DNA of 64,000 bases from Thermococcus sp. JdF3 (GTDB lineage Archaea; Methanobacteriota_B; Thermococci; Thermococcales; Thermococcaceae), in assembly GCF_012027495.1 (NCBI RefSeq), contig NZ_SNUK01000001.1, positions 310,001-374,000 on the forward strand. Reading direction: 5' to 3'. This document shows positions 40,617 to 51,470 of this stretch, in pieces; the stretch's first letter is position 1, and each line of letters begins with the position of its first letter. Below the pieces are notes generated by a model, which did not search any database, had not been told where the DNA came from, and saw only the letters and a list, made by a program, of their open reading frames with translations. Both the position numbers and the translations under genes were made by a program.

Positions 40617-41660
40617 ATGGGAAAAATACACAGGCCAAGGAGAGGTTCACTGGCTTACTCCCCGAGAAAGAGGGCTAGGAGTATAGTCCCAAGAATCAAG
40701 AAGTGGCCGAAGGACAGTGAGGTCAGGATGCTCGGTTTCGCCGGCTACAAGGCCGGCATGACCCACGTCCTTATGATCGACGACAGGCCAGGGCTTACCA
40801 AGGGCAAGGAGATCTTCATGCCGGTCACGGTGGTCGAGGTCCCGCCGCTCTTCGTCTACGGCATCAGGGCCTACAGGCAGGGCTACCTCGGTCTCGAGAC
40901 CGCCACTGAGGTCTGGTTCCACGAGCTCAACGACCACGTTAAGAGGCGCATAAAGACCCTGCCGAAGAACTACGACGAGGACGCGTTCAAGGCCAAGCTT
41001 GCCCAGCTTGAGGAGCTTATCAACAGCGGCGAGATAGTTGACGTCAGGCTTCTCGTCCACACCCAGCCGTGGCTCATCAAGCTCAAGAAGAAGCCCGAGG
41101 TCATGGAGTACGCCATCGGTGGCGACGACGTCAGGGCCAAGTTCGACTACGCCAAGGAGAAGATAGGCAAGGAGCTCCGCGCGAGCGAGGTTCTCCACGA
41201 GGGCGAGCTCCTCGACGTCATAGCCGTCACCAAGGGTAAGGGAACCCAGGGCCCGGTCAAGCGCTGGGGTGTCAAGATACAGTTCCACAAGGCCCAGAGG
41301 GCTGGTAAGGGCAGGCACATCGGTAACCTCGGTCCGTGGCACCCGACCAGGGTCATGTGGACCGTCCCCCTCGCGGGTCAGATGGGCTTCCACCACAGGA
41401 CCGAGTTCAACAAGAGGCTCATAGCCATAGGTGAGAACGGTGTTCTCAAGCTTGGTGACAAGAAGGAGATAGAGATCACTCCGAAGGGCGGCTTCCCGCA
41501 CTACGGTGTCATAAGGAGCGACTTCCTCATGATACAGGGCACCGTTCCGGGAGCCTTCAAGAGGATCATCAGGGTCAGGCCGGCTATAAGGGCGCCGAAG
41601 AAGAGGCCGCCGGTTGAGAGGCCGCAGATAACCTACGTCAGTAGGGAATCCAAGCAGTGA
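40617..41660 (+). CDS. rpl3: ribosomal protein uL3
   Basis: The 347-residue protein is an early-assembling large-subunit protein with a long extension reaching the peptidyl transferase centre. Archaeal hallmarks are [51 protein letters not shown] and [18 protein letters not shown]. It is the first ribosomal gene of the block, 1 base after the SPOUT gene, and L4 follows after 10 bases. Confidence 0.98.
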   Translation: MGKIHRPRRGSLAYSPRKRARSIVPRIKKWPKDSEVRMLGFAGYKAGMTHVLMIDDRPGLTKGKEIFMPVTVVEVPPLFVYGIRAYRQGYLGLETATEVWFHELNDHVKRRIKTLPKNYDEDAFKAKLAQLEELINSGEIVDVRLLVHTQPWLIKLKKKPEVMEYAIGGDDVRAKFDYAKEKIGKELRASEVLHEGELLDVIAVTKGKGTQGPVKRWGVKIQFHKAQRAGKGRHIGNLGPWHPTRVMWTVPLAGQMGFHHRTEFNKRLIAIGENGVLKLGDKKEIEITPKGGFPHYGVIRSDFLMIQGTVPGAFKRIIRVRPAIRAPKKRPPVERPQITYVSRESKQ

Positions 41661-41670
41661 GGTGAGATAG

Positions 41671-42438
41671 ATGAAGGTTAAGGTTTTCAATCTCGAAGGC
41701 GAGCCTGTGGAGGAGATAGAGCTTCCGAAGGTCTTTGCCACTCCGTTCAGGCCCGACCTCATCAGGAGGGCTGTCATCGCCTCATGGACCCACAGGATAC
41801 AGCCGCAGGGCAGGGACCCTATGGCCGGCAAGAGAAGGGTCACCGAGAACATCGGAAAGGGCCACGGAATGGCCAGGGTTGAGAGGATAAAGACCTCCCC
41901 GAGGTTCGCCGCCTTCGTACCCTTCGCGAGGGGTGGAAGGAGAACCCACCCGCCCAAGGTTGAGAAGGTCATATGGGAGGACATCAACAAGAAGGAGCGC
42001 AGGCTCGCCATAATGAGCGCGATAGCAGCTACGGCCAACTACGACCTCGTCAGGGCCAGGGGACACATCGTTGACAACGTCCCGCAGGTTCCGATAGTGG
42101 TCACCGACGACCTCGAGAAGGTCTTCAAGACCGCCCAGACCAGGGAGATATTCAAGAAGCTCGGCGTCTGGGACGACATAGAGAGGGCCAAGAGGAACAC
42201 CAAGATAAGGGCCGGCAAGGGCAAGATGCGCGGAAGGCGCTACAAGAAGGCCAAGGGCCCGCTCATCGTTGTCGCCAAGAACGAGGGAATCGTCCAGGGA
42301 GCCAGGAACCACCCGGGCGTTGATGTCGTCACCGTTGAGAACCTTGGCGTTGAGCTTCTCGCTCCGGGCACCCACCCGGGAAGGCTCACGGTCTGGACCA
42401 AGGGCGCCATAGAGAGGCTTAGGGAGATTTACGGGTGA
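41671..42438 (+). CDS. rpl4: ribosomal protein uL4
   Basis: The 255-residue archaeal L4 lines the exit tunnel. Typical stretches are [51 protein letters not shown] and [18 protein letters not shown]. Its tunnel-facing loop is intact. GAGGTGAGATAG precedes the ATG, the standard operon site here. Confidence 0.98.
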   Translation: MKVKVFNLEGEPVEEIELPKVFATPFRPDLIRRAVIASWTHRIQPQGRDPMAGKRRVTENIGKGHGMARVERIKTSPRFAAFVPFARGGRRTHPPKVEKVIWEDINKKERRLAIMSAIAATANYDLVRARGHIVDNVPQVPIVVTDDLEKVFKTAQTREIFKKLGVWDDIERAKRNTKIRAGKGKMRGRRYKKAKGPLIVVAKNEGIVQGARNHPGVDVVTVENLGVELLAPGTHPGRLTVWTKGAIERLREIYG

Positions 42439-42444
42439 TGAGAG

Positions 42445-42705
42445 ATGGATCCGTACAAGGTTATCGTCAAGCCTGTCGTCACGGAGAAGGCCGTGGCCAT
42501 GATCGAGAACGAGAACAAGCTCACCTTCATAGTTGACAGAAGGGCTACCAAGCAGGACATCAAGAAGGCCGTGGAAGCGATGTTCGATGTCAAGGTCGAG
42601 AAGGTCACCACCCTCGTGACCATGAAGGGCGAGAAGAAGGCCTACGTGAAGCTCAAGCCTGAGTACAGCGCAAGTGAGGTTGCTGCCAGGATAGGATTGT
42701 TCTGA
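42445..42705 (+). CDS. rpl23: ribosomal protein uL23
   Basis: The 86-residue protein lies at the tunnel exit and is a docking point for SRP and Sec components. It shows [39 protein letters not shown] and the extended loop. It sits between L4 and L2 as in all archaea; start codon ATG follows GATGAGAG. Confidence 0.97.
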   Translation: MDPYKVIVKPVVTEKAVAMIENENKLTFIVDRRATKQDIKKAVEAMFDVKVEKVTTLVTMKGEKKAYVKLKPEYSASEVAARIGLF

Positions 42706-42718
42706 CGGGGTGAGTGAG

Positions 42719-43438
42719 ATGGGAAAGAGTCTGATTCAGCAGAGGAGAGGTAAGGGAACCACGACCTTTAGGGCCCCCTCCCACAGGTACAGGGGTGCCG
42801 TCAGGTACGTTCCGCTCAACCTTACCAAGGAGAAGACCCTCGTCGGCAAGGTCGTCGAGATACTCCACGACCCGGGCAGGACCGCTCCAGTTGCCCGCGT
42901 CAAGTTCGAGAACGGCATGGAGAAGCTCATCATAGCTCCGGAAGGAGTCCTCGTCGGCGAAGAGATAGCCATCGGGCCGAACGCTCCGATCAAGATTGGC
43001 AACACCCTCCCGCTTGCCATGATACCGGAGGGAAGCTACGTCTACGACATCGAGGGAGTTCCGGGCGACGGCGGCAAGTACGTCCGCGCCGGCGGTGCCT
43101 ACGCCCTTGTCGTCAGCAGGGAGAAAGACAAGGTCATAGTCCAGCTTCCGAGCGGTGAGCTCAAGCAGTTCAAGCCGGCCTGCCGGGCAACCATAGGTGT
43201 CGTCGCCGGCGGCGGTAGGCTCGAGAAGCCCATCGTCAAGGCGGGTAAGGCCTACTACATCGCCAGGGCCAGGAACAGGTTCTGGCCGAAGCCGAGGGGT
43301 GTCAAGATGAACGCCGTCAACCACCCGCACGGTGGTAAGGAGCACCACATAGGAAGGCCGAGCACCGTTTCGAGGCGCGCCCCGCCCGGAAGGAAGGTCG
43401 GTCACATAGCCGCGAGAAGAACGGGTAGGAGGAAGTGA
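42719..43438 (+). CDS. rpl2: ribosomal protein uL2
   Basis: The 239-residue protein is needed for subunit association and the peptidyl transferase centre. It has [20 protein letters not shown], the SH3-like core ([20 protein letters not shown]) and the C-terminal conserved loop [19 protein letters not shown] with its functional histidine. ATG at 42719 follows GGGGTGAGTGAG, so the in-frame upstream codon is not used. The stop overlaps S19's initiation region. Confidence 0.98.
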   Translation: MGKSLIQQRRGKGTTTFRAPSHRYRGAVRYVPLNLTKEKTLVGKVVEILHDPGRTAPVARVKFENGMEKLIIAPEGVLVGEEIAIGPNAPIKIGNTLPLAMIPEGSYVYDIEGVPGDGGKYVRAGGAYALVVSREKDKVIVQLPSGELKQFKPACRATIGVVAGGGRLEKPIVKAGKAYYIARARNRFWPKPRGVKMNAVNHPHGGKEHHIGRPSTVSRRAPPGRKVGHIAARRTGRRK

Positions 43439-43443
43439 TGAAG

Positions 43444-43845
43444 ATGGCGAGAAAGAAGGAGTTTAAGTACAGGGGTTACAGCTTCGAGGAACTGCTCAAC
43501 ATGTCACTCGAGGACTTCGCCAAGCTCCTCCCGGCCAGGCAGAGGAGGAGCCTCAAGCGCGGCCTCAGCCCGGAGCAGAAGAAGCTCCTCAGGAAGATCA
43601 GGCTTGCCAAGAAGGGCAAGTACAGCAAGCCGATAAGGACCCACAGCAGGGACATGGTTATACTCCCCGAGATGGTCGGCATGACCATCCACGTCTACAA
43701 CGGAAAGGAGTTCGTCCCGATAGAGATCAAGGAAGAGATGATAGGCCACTACCTCGGCGAGTTTGCCCTCACAAGAAAGGTCGTCCAGCACGGCTCGCCT
43801 GGTGTCGGTGCGACCAGGTCATCGATGTTCGTGGCGGTCAAGTGA
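43444..43845 (+). CDS. rps19: ribosomal protein uS19
   Basis: The 133-residue small-subunit head protein begins [20 protein letters not shown] and has [53 protein letters not shown] and [12 protein letters not shown]. Possible starts are ATG at 43438 and 43444; the latter matches archaeal homologues. It is translated directly after L2. Confidence 0.97.
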   Translation: MARKKEFKYRGYSFEELLNMSLEDFAKLLPARQRRSLKRGLSPEQKKLLRKIRLAKKGKYSKPIRTHSRDMVILPEMVGMTIHVYNGKEFVPIEIKEEMIGHYLGEFALTRKVVQHGSPGVGATRSSMFVAVK

Positions 43846-43855
43846 GGTGGTTTAG

Positions 43856-44326
43856 ATGAGCAGGGGCAGGTTTTCCTACTCATTCCAAAATTTTGACCCA
43901 GAGAAGATGGCTCGTGCCAGCGGAAGGGACCTCAGGATATCCCCGAAGCACAGCGTTGAGCTCCTCAGGGAGATCAGGGGGATGATGGTCAACGACGCAC
44001 TCAGGTACCTCGACGACGTCATAGCCCTCAAGAGGCCGGTTCCGATGAAGCGCCACAACGACAGCCAGGGCCACAAGCCGGGCAGGGGCTTCGGTCCGGG
44101 TAGGTACCCGGTCAAGGTCGCCAGGGCCGTCAAGAAGGTCCTCCTCAACGCCAAGAACAACGCCGAGCAGAAGGGCCTTGACCCGGACAGGCTCAGGATA
44201 ATCCACGCGGCAGCGCACAGGGGCCCGGTCCTCAGGGGTTACATCCCGAGGGCCTTCGGAAGGGCCACACCGTTCAACGAGCAGACCACCCACATCGAGA
44301 TAGTCGTTGAGGAGATTAGGAGGTGA
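43856..44326 (+). CDS. rpl22: ribosomal protein uL22
   Basis: The 156-residue protein extends a beta-hairpin into the exit tunnel. It begins [20 protein letters not shown] and contains [40 protein letters not shown] and [20 protein letters not shown]. Four bases at its end overlap the S3 reading frame region. Confidence 0.97.
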   Translation: MSRGRFSYSFQNFDPEKMARASGRDLRISPKHSVELLREIRGMMVNDALRYLDDVIALKRPVPMKRHNDSQGHKPGRGFGPGRYPVKVARAVKKVLLNAKNNAEQKGLDPDRLRIIHAAAHRGPVLRGYIPRAFGRATPFNEQTTHIEIVVEEIRR

Positions 44327-44331
44327 GACTT

Positions 44332-44964
44332 TTGGCGATCGAGAGATACTTCATCAAGGAAAACGTTAGGGATATGCTCATCGACGAGTACCTCGAGAAA
44401 GAGCTCAGAAGGGCCGGCTACGGTGGAATCGACATCAAGAAGACCCCGCTCGGAACCAAGGTCACCATCTTCGCCGCCAACCCCGGCTACGTCATAGGCA
44501 GGGGCGGCAGGCGCATAAGGGAGCTCACCAGGATACTCGAGAGGAAGTTCAACCTCGAGAACCCGCAGATCGAGGTCGAGGAGATCAAGAACCCCTACCT
44601 CAACGCCAAGGTCCAGGCCGTCAGGCTCGCCCAGGCCCTTGAGAGGGGCGTCCACTTCAGAAGGGCCGCCTACTCGGCCATCAGGGCCATAATGAGGAAC
44701 GGCGCCAGGGGCGTTGAGATTCGCCTGAGCGGAAAGCTCACCGGTGAGAGGGCTAAAAGCGTCAGGTTCTACCAGGGCTACCTTGCCAAGGTCGGAAATC
44801 CGGCCGAGACCCTCGTCAGCAAGGGCTACGCCCAGGCCAGGCTCAAGCTCGGTGTCATCGGTGTTAAGGTTTCCATCATGCCGCCCGACGCCAAGCTCCC
44901 GGACGAGATTGAGGTCATAGAGAAGCTCGTTGAGGAAGAGGTGAGCACCAATGAAGCCGAGTGA
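44332..44964 (+). CDS. rps3: ribosomal protein uS3
   Basis: The 210-residue protein is at the mRNA entry site. The KH domain is clear ([20 protein letters not shown]), as is the C-terminal domain ([40 protein letters not shown]). The start is TTG at 44332, giving [12 protein letters not shown], with GGAGGTGAG at correct distance. A rare TTG start here may lower translation relative to neighbours. Its end overlaps the start of L29 by 14 bases. Confidence 0.97.
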   Translation: MAIERYFIKENVRDMLIDEYLEKELRRAGYGGIDIKKTPLGTKVTIFAANPGYVIGRGGRRIRELTRILERKFNLENPQIEVEEIKNPYLNAKVQAVRLAQALERGVHFRRAAYSAIRAIMRNGARGVEIRLSGKLTGERAKSVRFYQGYLAKVGNPAETLVSKGYAQARLKLGVIGVKVSIMPPDAKLPDEIEVIEKLVEEEVSTNEAE

Positions 44965-45151
44965 GATTAGGGAGATGAGCATCGAGGAGATCGACAAGAA
45001 GCTCAGGGAGCTCCGCCTCGAGCTCGCCAAGGAGAGGGGTGTGCTCACCATGGGGGCCTCCATAGAGAACCCCATGGTCATCCGCAACCTCAGGCGCGAC
45101 ATAGCGCGCCTGCTTACCATAAAGAAGGAGAAGCTTAGGGAGAAAAGGTGA
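44951..45151 (+). CDS. rpl29: ribosomal protein uL29
   Basis: The 66-residue helical protein lies beside L23 at the tunnel exit. It has [40 protein letters not shown] and the arginine-rich end [19 protein letters not shown]. It starts inside the end of S3 and is followed after 6 bases by aIF1. Confidence 0.96.
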   Translation: MKPSEIREMSIEEIDKKLRELRLELAKERGVLTMGASIENPMVIRNLRRDIARLLTIKKEKLREKR

Positions 45152-45157
45152 GGTTCG

Positions 45158-45454
45158 GTGCCAAGGATTGTTAACCCTCTGGATGAGATGCTCTTTAAGG
45201 AGGTCCTGAAGGAGCAGCAGAGAATTAGAGTGTACATAGAGAAGGCCCGCTACGGAAAGCTTAAAACCATAATTGAGGGCATAGACGAGAAGGAGTTCGA
45301 CCTGGATGATATAGCAAAGAAGCTGAAGGCGAAGCTGGCATGCGGCGGAACGGTAAAGAAGGGAAGGATAGAACTCCAGGGAGACCACAGAGAAAGGGTC
45401 AAGAAGTTGCTCGGAGACCTTGGATTTTCCGAGGACTTGATAGAAATCGAGTGA
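45158..45454 (+). CDS. translation initiation factor aIF1 (SUI1 family)
   Basis: The 98-residue protein is the archaeal SUI1/eIF1 homologue that controls start-codon choice in the P site. Motifs include [38 protein letters not shown] and [20 protein letters not shown]. The start is GTG after GGTGAGG. Its place between L29 and the RNase P gene is typical for archaea. The stop overlaps the GTG start of the next gene. Confidence 0.95.
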   Translation: MPRIVNPLDEMLFKEVLKEQQRIRVYIEKARYGKLKTIIEGIDEKEFDLDDIAKKLKAKLACGGTVKKGRIELQGDHRERVKKLLGDLGFSEDLIEIE

Positions 45455-45717
45455 ATCAGAAAAACATCATCTGGGGCGAGCTCATAGGGCTGAAAGCAAA
45501 AATTATAAGGGCATCTCATCCAGAGCTGGTTGGCATCGAGGGCTACGTCCTTGACGAGACGAGGAACACCCTCACCATCGGCGGTGAGAGGGTCTGGGTT
45601 ATCCCGAAGGACGTGGCGGAGCTCGAGTTTGAAGTTGGCGGTAAAAAAATCCGAATCAACGGAAAGGAACTGATTGGAAGACCCGAGATGAGATTGAAGA
45701 AGAGGTGGCGAAAATGA
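45451..45717 (+). CDS. rnp1: ribonuclease P protein component 1 (Rpp29/Pop4)
   Basis: This RNase P subunit binds the specificity part of the RNA and aids tRNA 5' maturation. The Sm-like barrel is [54 protein letters not shown] at 45451 overlaps the aIF1 stop (GTGA) and gives 88 residues. An in-frame ATG at 45340, inside aIF1, would give 125 residues with a basic N-terminal tail. Published Pyrococcus proteins are about 127 residues, so the longer form must be kept in mind. The 3' end overlaps S17 by 4 bases. Confidence 0.93.
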   Translation: MNQKNIIWGELIGLKAKIIRASHPELVGIEGYVLDETRNTLTIGGERVWVIPKDVAELEFEVGGKKIRINGKELIGRPEMRLKKRWRK

Positions 45718-46049
45718 GAGAGATTGGATTGAAGGTTCAGCCTCCCGCTGAGAAGTGTGACGATCCCCACTGCCCATGGCACGGACACCTCAGGATACAC
45801 GGCAGGTACTTCGAGGGTGTCGTCGTCAGCGACAAGGGCAAGAAGACCGTCGTTGTCGAGAGGCGGCACTACCACTACCTCAAGAAGTACGAGAGGTACG
45901 AGCTCAGGAGGAGCAAGGTTCACGCTCACAACCCGGAGTGCATAGACGCCAAGGTCGGCGACAGGGTCCTCATCGCCGAGACCCGGCCGATAAGCAAGAC
46001 CAAGAGCTGGGTTGTCGTTGCCGTCACCAAGAGGGCTGGCGAGAGGTGA
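45714..46049 (+). CDS. rps17: ribosomal protein uS17
   Basis: The 111-residue protein has [20 protein letters not shown], the archaeal N-terminal extension with C-x4-C-PWHGHL, then [20 protein letters not shown] and [20 protein letters not shown]. The cysteines may bind zinc or form a disulfide. ATG at 45714 follows GAGGTGGCG and overlaps the RNase P gene stop. Confidence 0.97.
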   Translation: MREIGLKVQPPAEKCDDPHCPWHGHLRIHGRYFEGVVVSDKGKKTVVVERRHYHYLKKYERYELRRSKVHAHNPECIDAKVGDRVLIAETRPISKTKSWVVVAVTKRAGER

Positions 46050-46054
46050 TATGA

Positions 46055-46480
46055 ATGGCGAAGAAGGGTGCAGGTGCTACGAGAGGAATTAGCCCGGTCA
46101 GGCCGACTCGCGCTCTTCCGATAGGCGCTTACCTCAAGGTCGCCGACAACAGCGGCGCCAAGGTCGTCCAGATAATAGGCGTCGTCGGCTACAAGGGCAC
46201 CAGAAGGAGGCTCGCCTCCGCTGGCGTCGGCGACATGGTCGTCGCCACCGTCAAGAAGGGAAGGCCCGACATCAGGCACCAGGTTGTTAGGGCCGTTGTC
46301 GTCAGGCAGAGGAAGGAGTACAGGCGCCTTGACGGCATGCGCGTTAAGTTCGAGGACAACGCGGCAGCGATAGTCACCCCCGAGGGTGTCCCGAGGGGAA
46401 CCGAGATCAGGGGTGCCATAGCCAGGGAGGCCGCCGAGCGCTGGGTAAGGCTCGGCAGCATAGCGAGCATAGTGTTGTGA
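46055..46480 (+). CDS. rpl14: ribosomal protein uL14
   Basis: The 141-residue protein sits at the subunit interface and contacts aIF6. It shows [60 protein letters not shown] and [20 protein letters not shown]. Standard length and place in the operon. Confidence 0.98.
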   Translation: MAKKGAGATRGISPVRPTRALPIGAYLKVADNSGAKVVQIIGVVGYKGTRRRLASAGVGDMVVATVKKGRPDIRHQVVRAVVVRQRKEYRRLDGMRVKFEDNAAAIVTPEGVPRGTEIRGAIAREAAERWVRLGSIASIVL

Positions 46481-46490
46481 GGTGAGAAAG

Positions 46491-46856
46491 ATGAAGTTGA
46501 AGACCAGGCAGCCGAGGAAGCAGAGAAGGTTCCTCTACAACGCTCCCCTTCACCTTAGGAGCAAGGTAATGGCCGCCACCCTGAGCGAGGATCTCAGGAA
46601 CAAGTACGGCGTCAGGAGCCTCCCGATAAGGGCTGGCGACAAGGTCCGCGTGATGCGCGGAGACTTCAAGGGTAAGGAAGGGAAGGTCGTTGAGGTTGAC
46701 CTCAAGAGGTACAGGATACACGTCGAGGGCGTTACCCACAAGAAGACCGACGGAACCGAGGTTTACTACCCGCTCCACCCGTCGAACGTTATGATAATCG
46801 AACTCAACCTCGACGATGAGAGGAGAGAGAAGATAATTAGTAGGAGGGCTGGTTGA
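46491..46856 (+). CDS. rpl24: ribosomal protein uL24
   Basis: The 121-residue protein has [40 protein letters not shown] and the KOW motif [23 protein letters not shown] at 46491 follows GAGGTGAGAAAG. Its TGA overlaps the ATG of S4e, so the two are coupled. Confidence 0.97.
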   Translation: MKLKTRQPRKQRRFLYNAPLHLRSKVMAATLSEDLRNKYGVRSLPIRAGDKVRVMRGDFKGKEGKVVEVDLKRYRIHVEGVTHKKTDGTEVYYPLHPSNVMIIELNLDDERREKIISRRAG

Positions 46857-47587
46857 TGGCGAGGAAAGGCGCTAAGAGGCACCTTAAGAGACTTGCCGCT
46901 CCCACTCAGTGGTACATTTCAAGGAAGACCTACAAGTGGGCGGTCAGGCCGAGGCCGGGTCCGCACAGCATGAGGACCTCCATCCCGCTGCTCTACATAG
47001 TCAGGGACTACCTCGGCTACGCCAAGACCGCCCGCGAGGCGAGGAAGATACTCAACGAGGGCAAGATCCTCGTTGATGGCAGGGTTAGGAAGGACTACAA
47101 GTTCCCGGTCGGCATCATGGACGTCGTTTCAATCCCCGAGACCGGCGAGCACTACAGGGTCCTTCCGAACAGGATCGGCAAGCTCATACTCCACCCGATA
47201 AGCGAGAAGGAAGCCAACATCAAGCCGCTCAGGATCAGCAACAAGCGCATGGTTAAGGGGGCCAAGGTTCAGCTCAACCTCCACGACGGAAGCAACCACC
47301 TGGTCACCATGGACGAGAAGGACAGGTACATGACCGCCAGCACCGTTCTGATGAAGGTCCCCGAGAGGGAGGTCATCGAGGTTCTCCCGTTCGAGGTCGG
47401 TGCCTACGTCTTCGTTACCCAGGGTAAGAACGTCGCCAGGAAGGGTAAGGTCGTCGAGGTCAGGCAGTTCCCGATGGGATGGCCGGACGTCGTCACCATC
47501 GAGGACGAGAACGGGGAGCTCTTCGACACCCTGAAGGAGTACGCCTTCGTCGTTGGTAAGGAGAAGCCGGAGATTTCCCTTCCGTGA
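46856..47587 (+). CDS. rps4e: ribosomal protein eS4
   Basis: The 243-residue protein is specific to archaea and eukaryotes. It has [20 protein letters not shown], the S4-like RNA-binding segment ([20 protein letters not shown]) and a C-terminal KOW domain ([20 protein letters not shown]). ATG at 46856 shares its first base with the L24 stop. Confidence 0.97.
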   Translation: MARKGAKRHLKRLAAPTQWYISRKTYKWAVRPRPGPHSMRTSIPLLYIVRDYLGYAKTAREARKILNEGKILVDGRVRKDYKFPVGIMDVVSIPETGEHYRVLPNRIGKLILHPISEKEANIKPLRISNKRMVKGAKVQLNLHDGSNHLVTMDEKDRYMTASTVLMKVPEREVIEVLPFEVGAYVFVTQGKNVARKGKVVEVRQFPMGWPDVVTIEDENGELFDTLKEYAFVVGKEKPEISLP

Positions 47588-47598
47588 GGTGAGATAAG

Positions 47599-48150
47599 AT
47601 GCAGATCAACAGAGAGGCTATCCTAGCGGACTGGGAAGCTCACCCGATGAGGAAGCCCAGGATCGCTAAGCTTACCATCAACATTGGAGTTGGCGAGAGC
47701 GGTGAGAGGCTCACCAAGGCTGAGACGATGCTGGAGGGGCTCGTCGGCCAGAAGCCGATAAGGAGAAGGGCCAAGCAGACCAACAAGGACTTCGGAATCA
47801 GGCGCGGAGAGCCGATAGCGGTGAAGGTCACCCTCCGCGGCAAGAAGGCCGAGGAGATGCTGAACAGGCTCCTCGAGGCCGTTGACAGGAAGCTCAAGGC
47901 GAGCAACTTCGACGAGCACGGCAACTTCTGCTTCGGAATCCAGGAGCACATCAACATACCGGGCGTTGAGTACGACCCGGAGATAGGCATCTTCGGTATG
48001 GACGTCTGCGTTACCCTCGACAGGCCAGGATACAGGGTTGCCAAGAGGAAGAGGCAGAGGAAGAAGCTCCCGACCAAGCACAAGCTGACCAAGGAGGAGG
48101 GTATCGTCTTCGCTATTGAGGAGTTTAAGGTCACCGTGGAGGGATTGTGA
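47599..48150 (+). CDS. rpl5: ribosomal protein uL5
   Basis: The 183-residue protein binds 5S rRNA in the central protuberance. Typical segments are [60 protein letters not shown] and [20 protein letters not shown]. The S14 gene begins 1 base after its stop. Confidence 0.97.
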   Translation: MQINREAILADWEAHPMRKPRIAKLTINIGVGESGERLTKAETMLEGLVGQKPIRRRAKQTNKDFGIRRGEPIAVKVTLRGKKAEEMLNRLLEAVDRKLKASNFDEHGNFCFGIQEHINIPGVEYDPEIGIFGMDVCVTLDRPGYRVAKRKRQRKKLPTKHKLTKEEGIVFAIEEFKVTVEGL

Positions 48151-48151
48151 G

Positions 48152-48322
48152 ATGGCGAAGGCTGACTACAACAAGAGGAAGCCCAGGAAGTTTGGGAAGG
48201 GCGCGAGAAGGTGCATGCGCTGCGGCCAGTACGGCCCGATAATCAGGATACACGGCCTTATGCTCTGCAGACACTGCTTTAGAGAGATAGCCCCCAAGCT
48301 GGGCTTTAAGAAGTACGAGTGA
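48152..48322 (+). CDS. rps14: ribosomal protein uS14, zinc form
   Basis: The 56-residue protein has the zinc ribbon [22 protein letters not shown] and basic N-terminus [20 protein letters not shown]. Being short and with four cysteines, it is the C+ form. ATG at 48152 follows GGGATTGTGAG. It lies between L5 and S8 as usual. Confidence 0.97.
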   Translation: MAKADYNKRKPRKFGKGARRCMRCGQYGPIIRIHGLMLCRHCFREIAPKLGFKKYE

Positions 48323-48333
48323 GGTGAGAGGAG

Positions 48334-48726
48334 ATGACGTTGCTTGATCCGCTGGCGAACGCTCTCTCCCACATAACCAACAGCGAGAGGGTCGGTAAGG
48401 AGGAGGTTTACCTCAAGCCGGCTTCCAAACTCATGGGAGAGGTCCTCAGGGTTATGCAGGAGAACGGCTACATCGGTGAGTTTGAGTTCATAGACGACGG
48501 AAGGGCCGGCATCTACAGGGTGCAGCTCATCGGAAAGATCAACAAGGCTGGAGCGATAAAGCCGAGGTTCCCGGTCAAGGCCAGGGAGTACGAGGCCTGG
48601 GAGAAGAGGTTCCTTCCGGCCTTCGAGTTCGGTATCCTCATAGTCTCGACCTCCCAGGGCGTCATGACCCACAAAGAGGCCATCGAGAAGGGAATCGGCG
48701 GAAGGCTGATAGCCTACGTCTACTGA
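48334..48726 (+). CDS. rps8: ribosomal protein uS8
   Basis: The 130-residue protein binds 16S helix 21. It has [39 protein letters not shown] and the C-terminal [20 protein letters not shown], which ends [10 protein letters not shown]. Normal archaeal length; GAGGTGAGAGGAG precedes the ATG. Confidence 0.98.
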   Translation: MTLLDPLANALSHITNSERVGKEEVYLKPASKLMGEVLRVMQENGYIGEFEFIDDGRAGIYRVQLIGKINKAGAIKPRFPVKAREYEAWEKRFLPAFEFGILIVSTSQGVMTHKEAIEKGIGGRLIAYVY

Positions 48727-48736
48727 GGTGAGAGAG

Positions 48737-49291
48737 ATGCCGATAGACGCGTGGGTAAGGGAAGAGGTTGAGATTCCAGAGGGAGTCGAGGTCACCGTTG
48801 AGGGGAACACCGTTAAGGTCAAGGGCCCCAGGGGCGAGCTCCAGAGGGAGCTCAAGTATCCGGGCGTTAGGATATTCACCGAGGACGGCAAGGTCGTCGT
48901 CTTCAAGGAGTTCCCGAGGAAGAGGGACATAGCCATAGCCAGGACCTTCAAGGCCCACATAGCGAACATGATCAGGGGAGTCACCGAGGGTTTCACCTAC
49001 AGGCTCAAGATCGTTTACAGCCACTTCCCGATGACCGTCAAGGTTCAGGGTGACGAGGTCGTCATCGAGAACTTCCTCGGTGAGAAGAACCCGAGGAGGG
49101 CGAGGATCCTTCCGGGAGTTACCGTTAAGGTCTCCGGCCAGGAGGTCATCGTCGAGGGCATAGACAGGGAAGCGGTTGGCCAGACCGCGGCCAACATCGA
49201 GCAGGCTACCAAGATAACCAAGTGGGACAGGCGTGTCTTCCAGGATGGTATCTACATCGTTGAGAAGGCTGGTAAGCCGATAAAGTTCTGA
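48737..49291 (+). CDS. rpl6: ribosomal protein uL6
   Basis: The 184-residue two-domain protein lies near the GTPase centre. It has [40 protein letters not shown] and the second repeat [23 protein letters not shown] at 48737 ([12 protein letters not shown]) follows GAGGTGAGAG; the GTG 9 bases earlier is part of that site. Confidence 0.97.
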   Translation: MPIDAWVREEVEIPEGVEVTVEGNTVKVKGPRGELQRELKYPGVRIFTEDGKVVVFKEFPRKRDIAIARTFKAHIANMIRGVTEGFTYRLKIVYSHFPMTVKVQGDEVVIENFLGEKNPRRARILPGVTVKVSGQEVIVEGIDREAVGQTAANIEQATKITKWDRRVFQDGIYIVEKAGKPIKF

Positions 49292-49301
49292 GGTGTGAGA
49301 A

Positions 49302-49682
49302 ATGAACGAGAAGGCGAGACTCCTTAGGATAAGGGCCAGGATCAAGAGGAAGAAGCCCCGCTTCCTTCGCCAGGAGTGGTGGAGGTTCCCCAAGTTCAGG
49401 AACGACCCGAAGTGGCGCAGGCCGAAGGGAATCGACAGCAAGATGAGGCTCAAGAAGAAGGGCAAGCCCCGCTCACCCAGCATAGGCTGGAGCTCCCCGA
49501 GGGCCGTTCGCGGTCTCCACCCGAGCGGCTACGAGGAGGTTCTTGTCCACAACGTCAGGGAGCTTGAGGCCATCGACCCGACCAGGCAGGCTGCGAGGAT
49601 AGCGAGAACCGTTGGGGCCAGGAAGAGAGAGGCCATACTCGCCAGGGCCAAGGAGCTCGGCGTGAAGGTACTCAACCCGTGA
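49302..49682 (+). CDS. rpl32e: ribosomal protein eL32
   Basis: The 126-residue archaeal/eukaryotic protein shows [40 protein letters not shown] and [20 protein letters not shown]. The core is extended and basic. Conserved spot in the spc-type cluster, between L6 and L19e. Confidence 0.97.
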   Translation: MNEKARLLRIRARIKRKKPRFLRQEWWRFPKFRNDPKWRRPKGIDSKMRLKKKGKPRSPSIGWSSPRAVRGLHPSGYEEVLVHNVRELEAIDPTRQAARIARTVGARKREAILARAKELGVKVLNP

Positions 49683-49692
49683 GGTGAGGCTC

Positions 49693-50139
49693 ATGCTCAG
49701 GATGCAGAGAAGGATTGCCGCTGATTTGTTGAAGTGCGGTGAGAACAGGGTCTGGATCGACCCGGAGAGGATTGACGACGTCGCCGCCGCCATAACCAGG
49801 GAGGACGTGAGAAGGCTCATCAACGACGGCGTCATCAAGAAGAAGCCCGTCAAGGGCCAGAGCAGGGCCCGCGCCAGGGTCTACCAGGAGGCCAGGAAGA
49901 AGGGTCGCCACAGGGGCCCGGGAAGCAAGAAGGGTAAGAAGACCGCCAGGATGGGCAAGAAGGAGCGCTGGATGATGACGATAAGGGCCCTCAGGAAGGA
50001 GCTCAGGAAGCTCAAGGCCGAGGGCAAGCTCGACGAGCACACCTACAGGCGGCTCTACATCCGCGCCAAGGGCGGCCAGTTCAAGAACAAGAGGCAGCTC
50101 TACCTGTTCATGCAGGAGCACGACATACTGAAGGAGTGA
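49693..50139 (+). CDS. rpl19e: ribosomal protein eL19
   Basis: The 148-residue protein is all-helical and bridges to the small subunit. It has [40 protein letters not shown], the basic loop [20 protein letters not shown] and [10 protein letters not shown] at the end. ATG at 49693 follows GTGAGGTGAGGCTC. Confidence 0.97.
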   Translation: MLRMQRRIAADLLKCGENRVWIDPERIDDVAAAITREDVRRLINDGVIKKKPVKGQSRARARVYQEARKKGRHRGPGSKKGKKTARMGKKERWMMTIRALRKELRKLKAEGKLDEHTYRRLYIRAKGGQFKNKRQLYLFMQEHDILKE

Positions 50140-50149
50140 GGTGAGAGAG

Positions 50150-50755
50150 ATGGCACACGGACCGAGGTATAGGGTTCCGTTCAGGAGAAGGAGAGAGGGT
50201 AAGACTAACTATCACAAGAGGCTCGCCCTCCTCAAGTCTGGAAAGCCCAGGCTTGTCGTGAGGAAGACCCTCAACCACCACGTCGCCCAGATAGTCCTCT
50301 ACGACCCGAAGGGTGACAGGACCGTCGTTTCGGCTCACACCAGGGAGCTCATGAGGGACTTCGGCTGGAAGGGCCACGGCGGCAACACCCCGAGCGCCTA
50401 CCTGCTCGGTCTCCTCCTGGGCTACAAGGCCAAGAAGGCCGGCATCGAGGAGGCTATCCTTGACATAGGCCTCCACCCGCCGACCAGGGGTTCGAGCATC
50501 TTCGCAGTCCTCAAGGGAGCTGTTGATGCGGGCCTGGACGTTCCGCACAGCGAGGAGATCTACCCCGAGGACTACAGGATAAACGGCGAGCACATAGCCA
50601 ACTACGCCAGGGCCCTTAAGGAGGAGGACGAGGCCCTCTACAGGAAGCAGTTCAGCGGCTATCTCGTCAAGGGCCTCGAGCCCGAGAAGCTCCCCGAGCA
50701 CTTTGAGGATGTTAAGGCTAAGATAATCGAGAAGTTTGAGGGGGCGAGAGAATGA
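50150..50755 (+). CDS. rpl18: ribosomal protein uL18
   Basis: The 201-residue archaeal-type protein binds 5S rRNA. It has [60 protein letters not shown] and [20 protein letters not shown]. The stop overlaps S5 (ATGA), giving coupling. Confidence 0.97.
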   Translation: MAHGPRYRVPFRRRREGKTNYHKRLALLKSGKPRLVVRKTLNHHVAQIVLYDPKGDRTVVSAHTRELMRDFGWKGHGGNTPSAYLLGLLLGYKAKKAGIEEAILDIGLHPPTRGSSIFAVLKGAVDAGLDVPHSEEIYPEDYRINGEHIANYARALKEEDEALYRKQFSGYLVKGLEPEKLPEHFEDVKAKIIEKFEGARE

Positions 50756-51459
50756 GCGACCCGAGAGAGATGACCCAGCGCGTCCTTGAGGAGTGGGAGC
50801 CGAGGACCAAGCTCGGCAGGCTCGTCAAGGAGGGTCAGATAACTGACATTCACGAGATATTCCGCAAGGGCTACCAGATCAAGGAGCCGGAGATAGTTGA
50901 CGTCCTCCTCCCGGAGGTCAACATGAGGGAGAACCAGGAGGTTCTCGACATAGCCCTCACCGTCAGGATGACCGACAGCGGCAGGAGGATCCGCTTCAGG
51001 GTTCTCGCTGCTGTGGGCAACAGGGACGGCTACGTTGGCCTTGGAATCGGCCACGGGAAGGAGGTTGGAATAGCCATCAGGAAGGCCATCAACTACGCCA
51101 AGATGAACATCATCGAGATCAAGCGCGGCTGTGGAAGCTGGGAGTGCAGGTGCAGGAGGCCGCACTCAATCCCGTTCGCCGTCGAGGGCAAGGAGGGTAG
51201 CGTTCGCGTCAAGCTCATGCCGGGGCCGCGTGGACTTGGACTGGTCATAGGTGACGTCGGCAAGAAGATACTCAGCCTCGCCGGCGTCCAGGACGTCTGG
51301 TCCCAGACCCTCGGTGAGACGAGAACCACCGTTAACTTCGCCAAGGCGGTCTTCAACGCGCTCTACAACACCAACAGCGTCGCCATCAAGCCGGAGGACA
51401 TCGAGCGCTACGGCATAATCGTCGGAAGGGAGATGTCCACCAGCTTCCAGGTTGAGTGA
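50752..51459 (+). CDS. rps5: ribosomal protein uS5
   Basis: The 235-residue protein affects decoding fidelity. Domains: double-stranded RNA-binding-like ([40 protein letters not shown]) and the S5 C-terminal fold ([20 protein letters not shown]). The stretch [19 protein letters not shown] carries three cysteines typical of archaeal S5. Confidence 0.97.
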   Translation: MSDPREMTQRVLEEWEPRTKLGRLVKEGQITDIHEIFRKGYQIKEPEIVDVLLPEVNMRENQEVLDIALTVRMTDSGRRIRFRVLAAVGNRDGYVGLGIGHGKEVGIAIRKAINYAKMNIIEIKRGCGSWECRCRRPHSIPFAVEGKEGSVRVKLMPGPRGLGLVIGDVGKKILSLAGVQDVWSQTLGETRTTVNFAKAVFNALYNTNSVAIKPEDIERYGIIVGREMSTSFQVE

Positions 51460-51470
51460 GGTGAGAAAAG

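Noticed and set aside
40647-42038. 463-codon open frame on minus across rpl3 and rpl4
   Set aside because: It covers two ribosomal protein genes in antisense and has no ribosome binding site or recognisable domain.
44239-45237. 332-codon open frame on minus across S3, L29 and aIF1
   Set aside because: Its low-complexity leucine-, glycine- and aspartate-rich translation follows from antisense codon bias of the conserved genes on plus.
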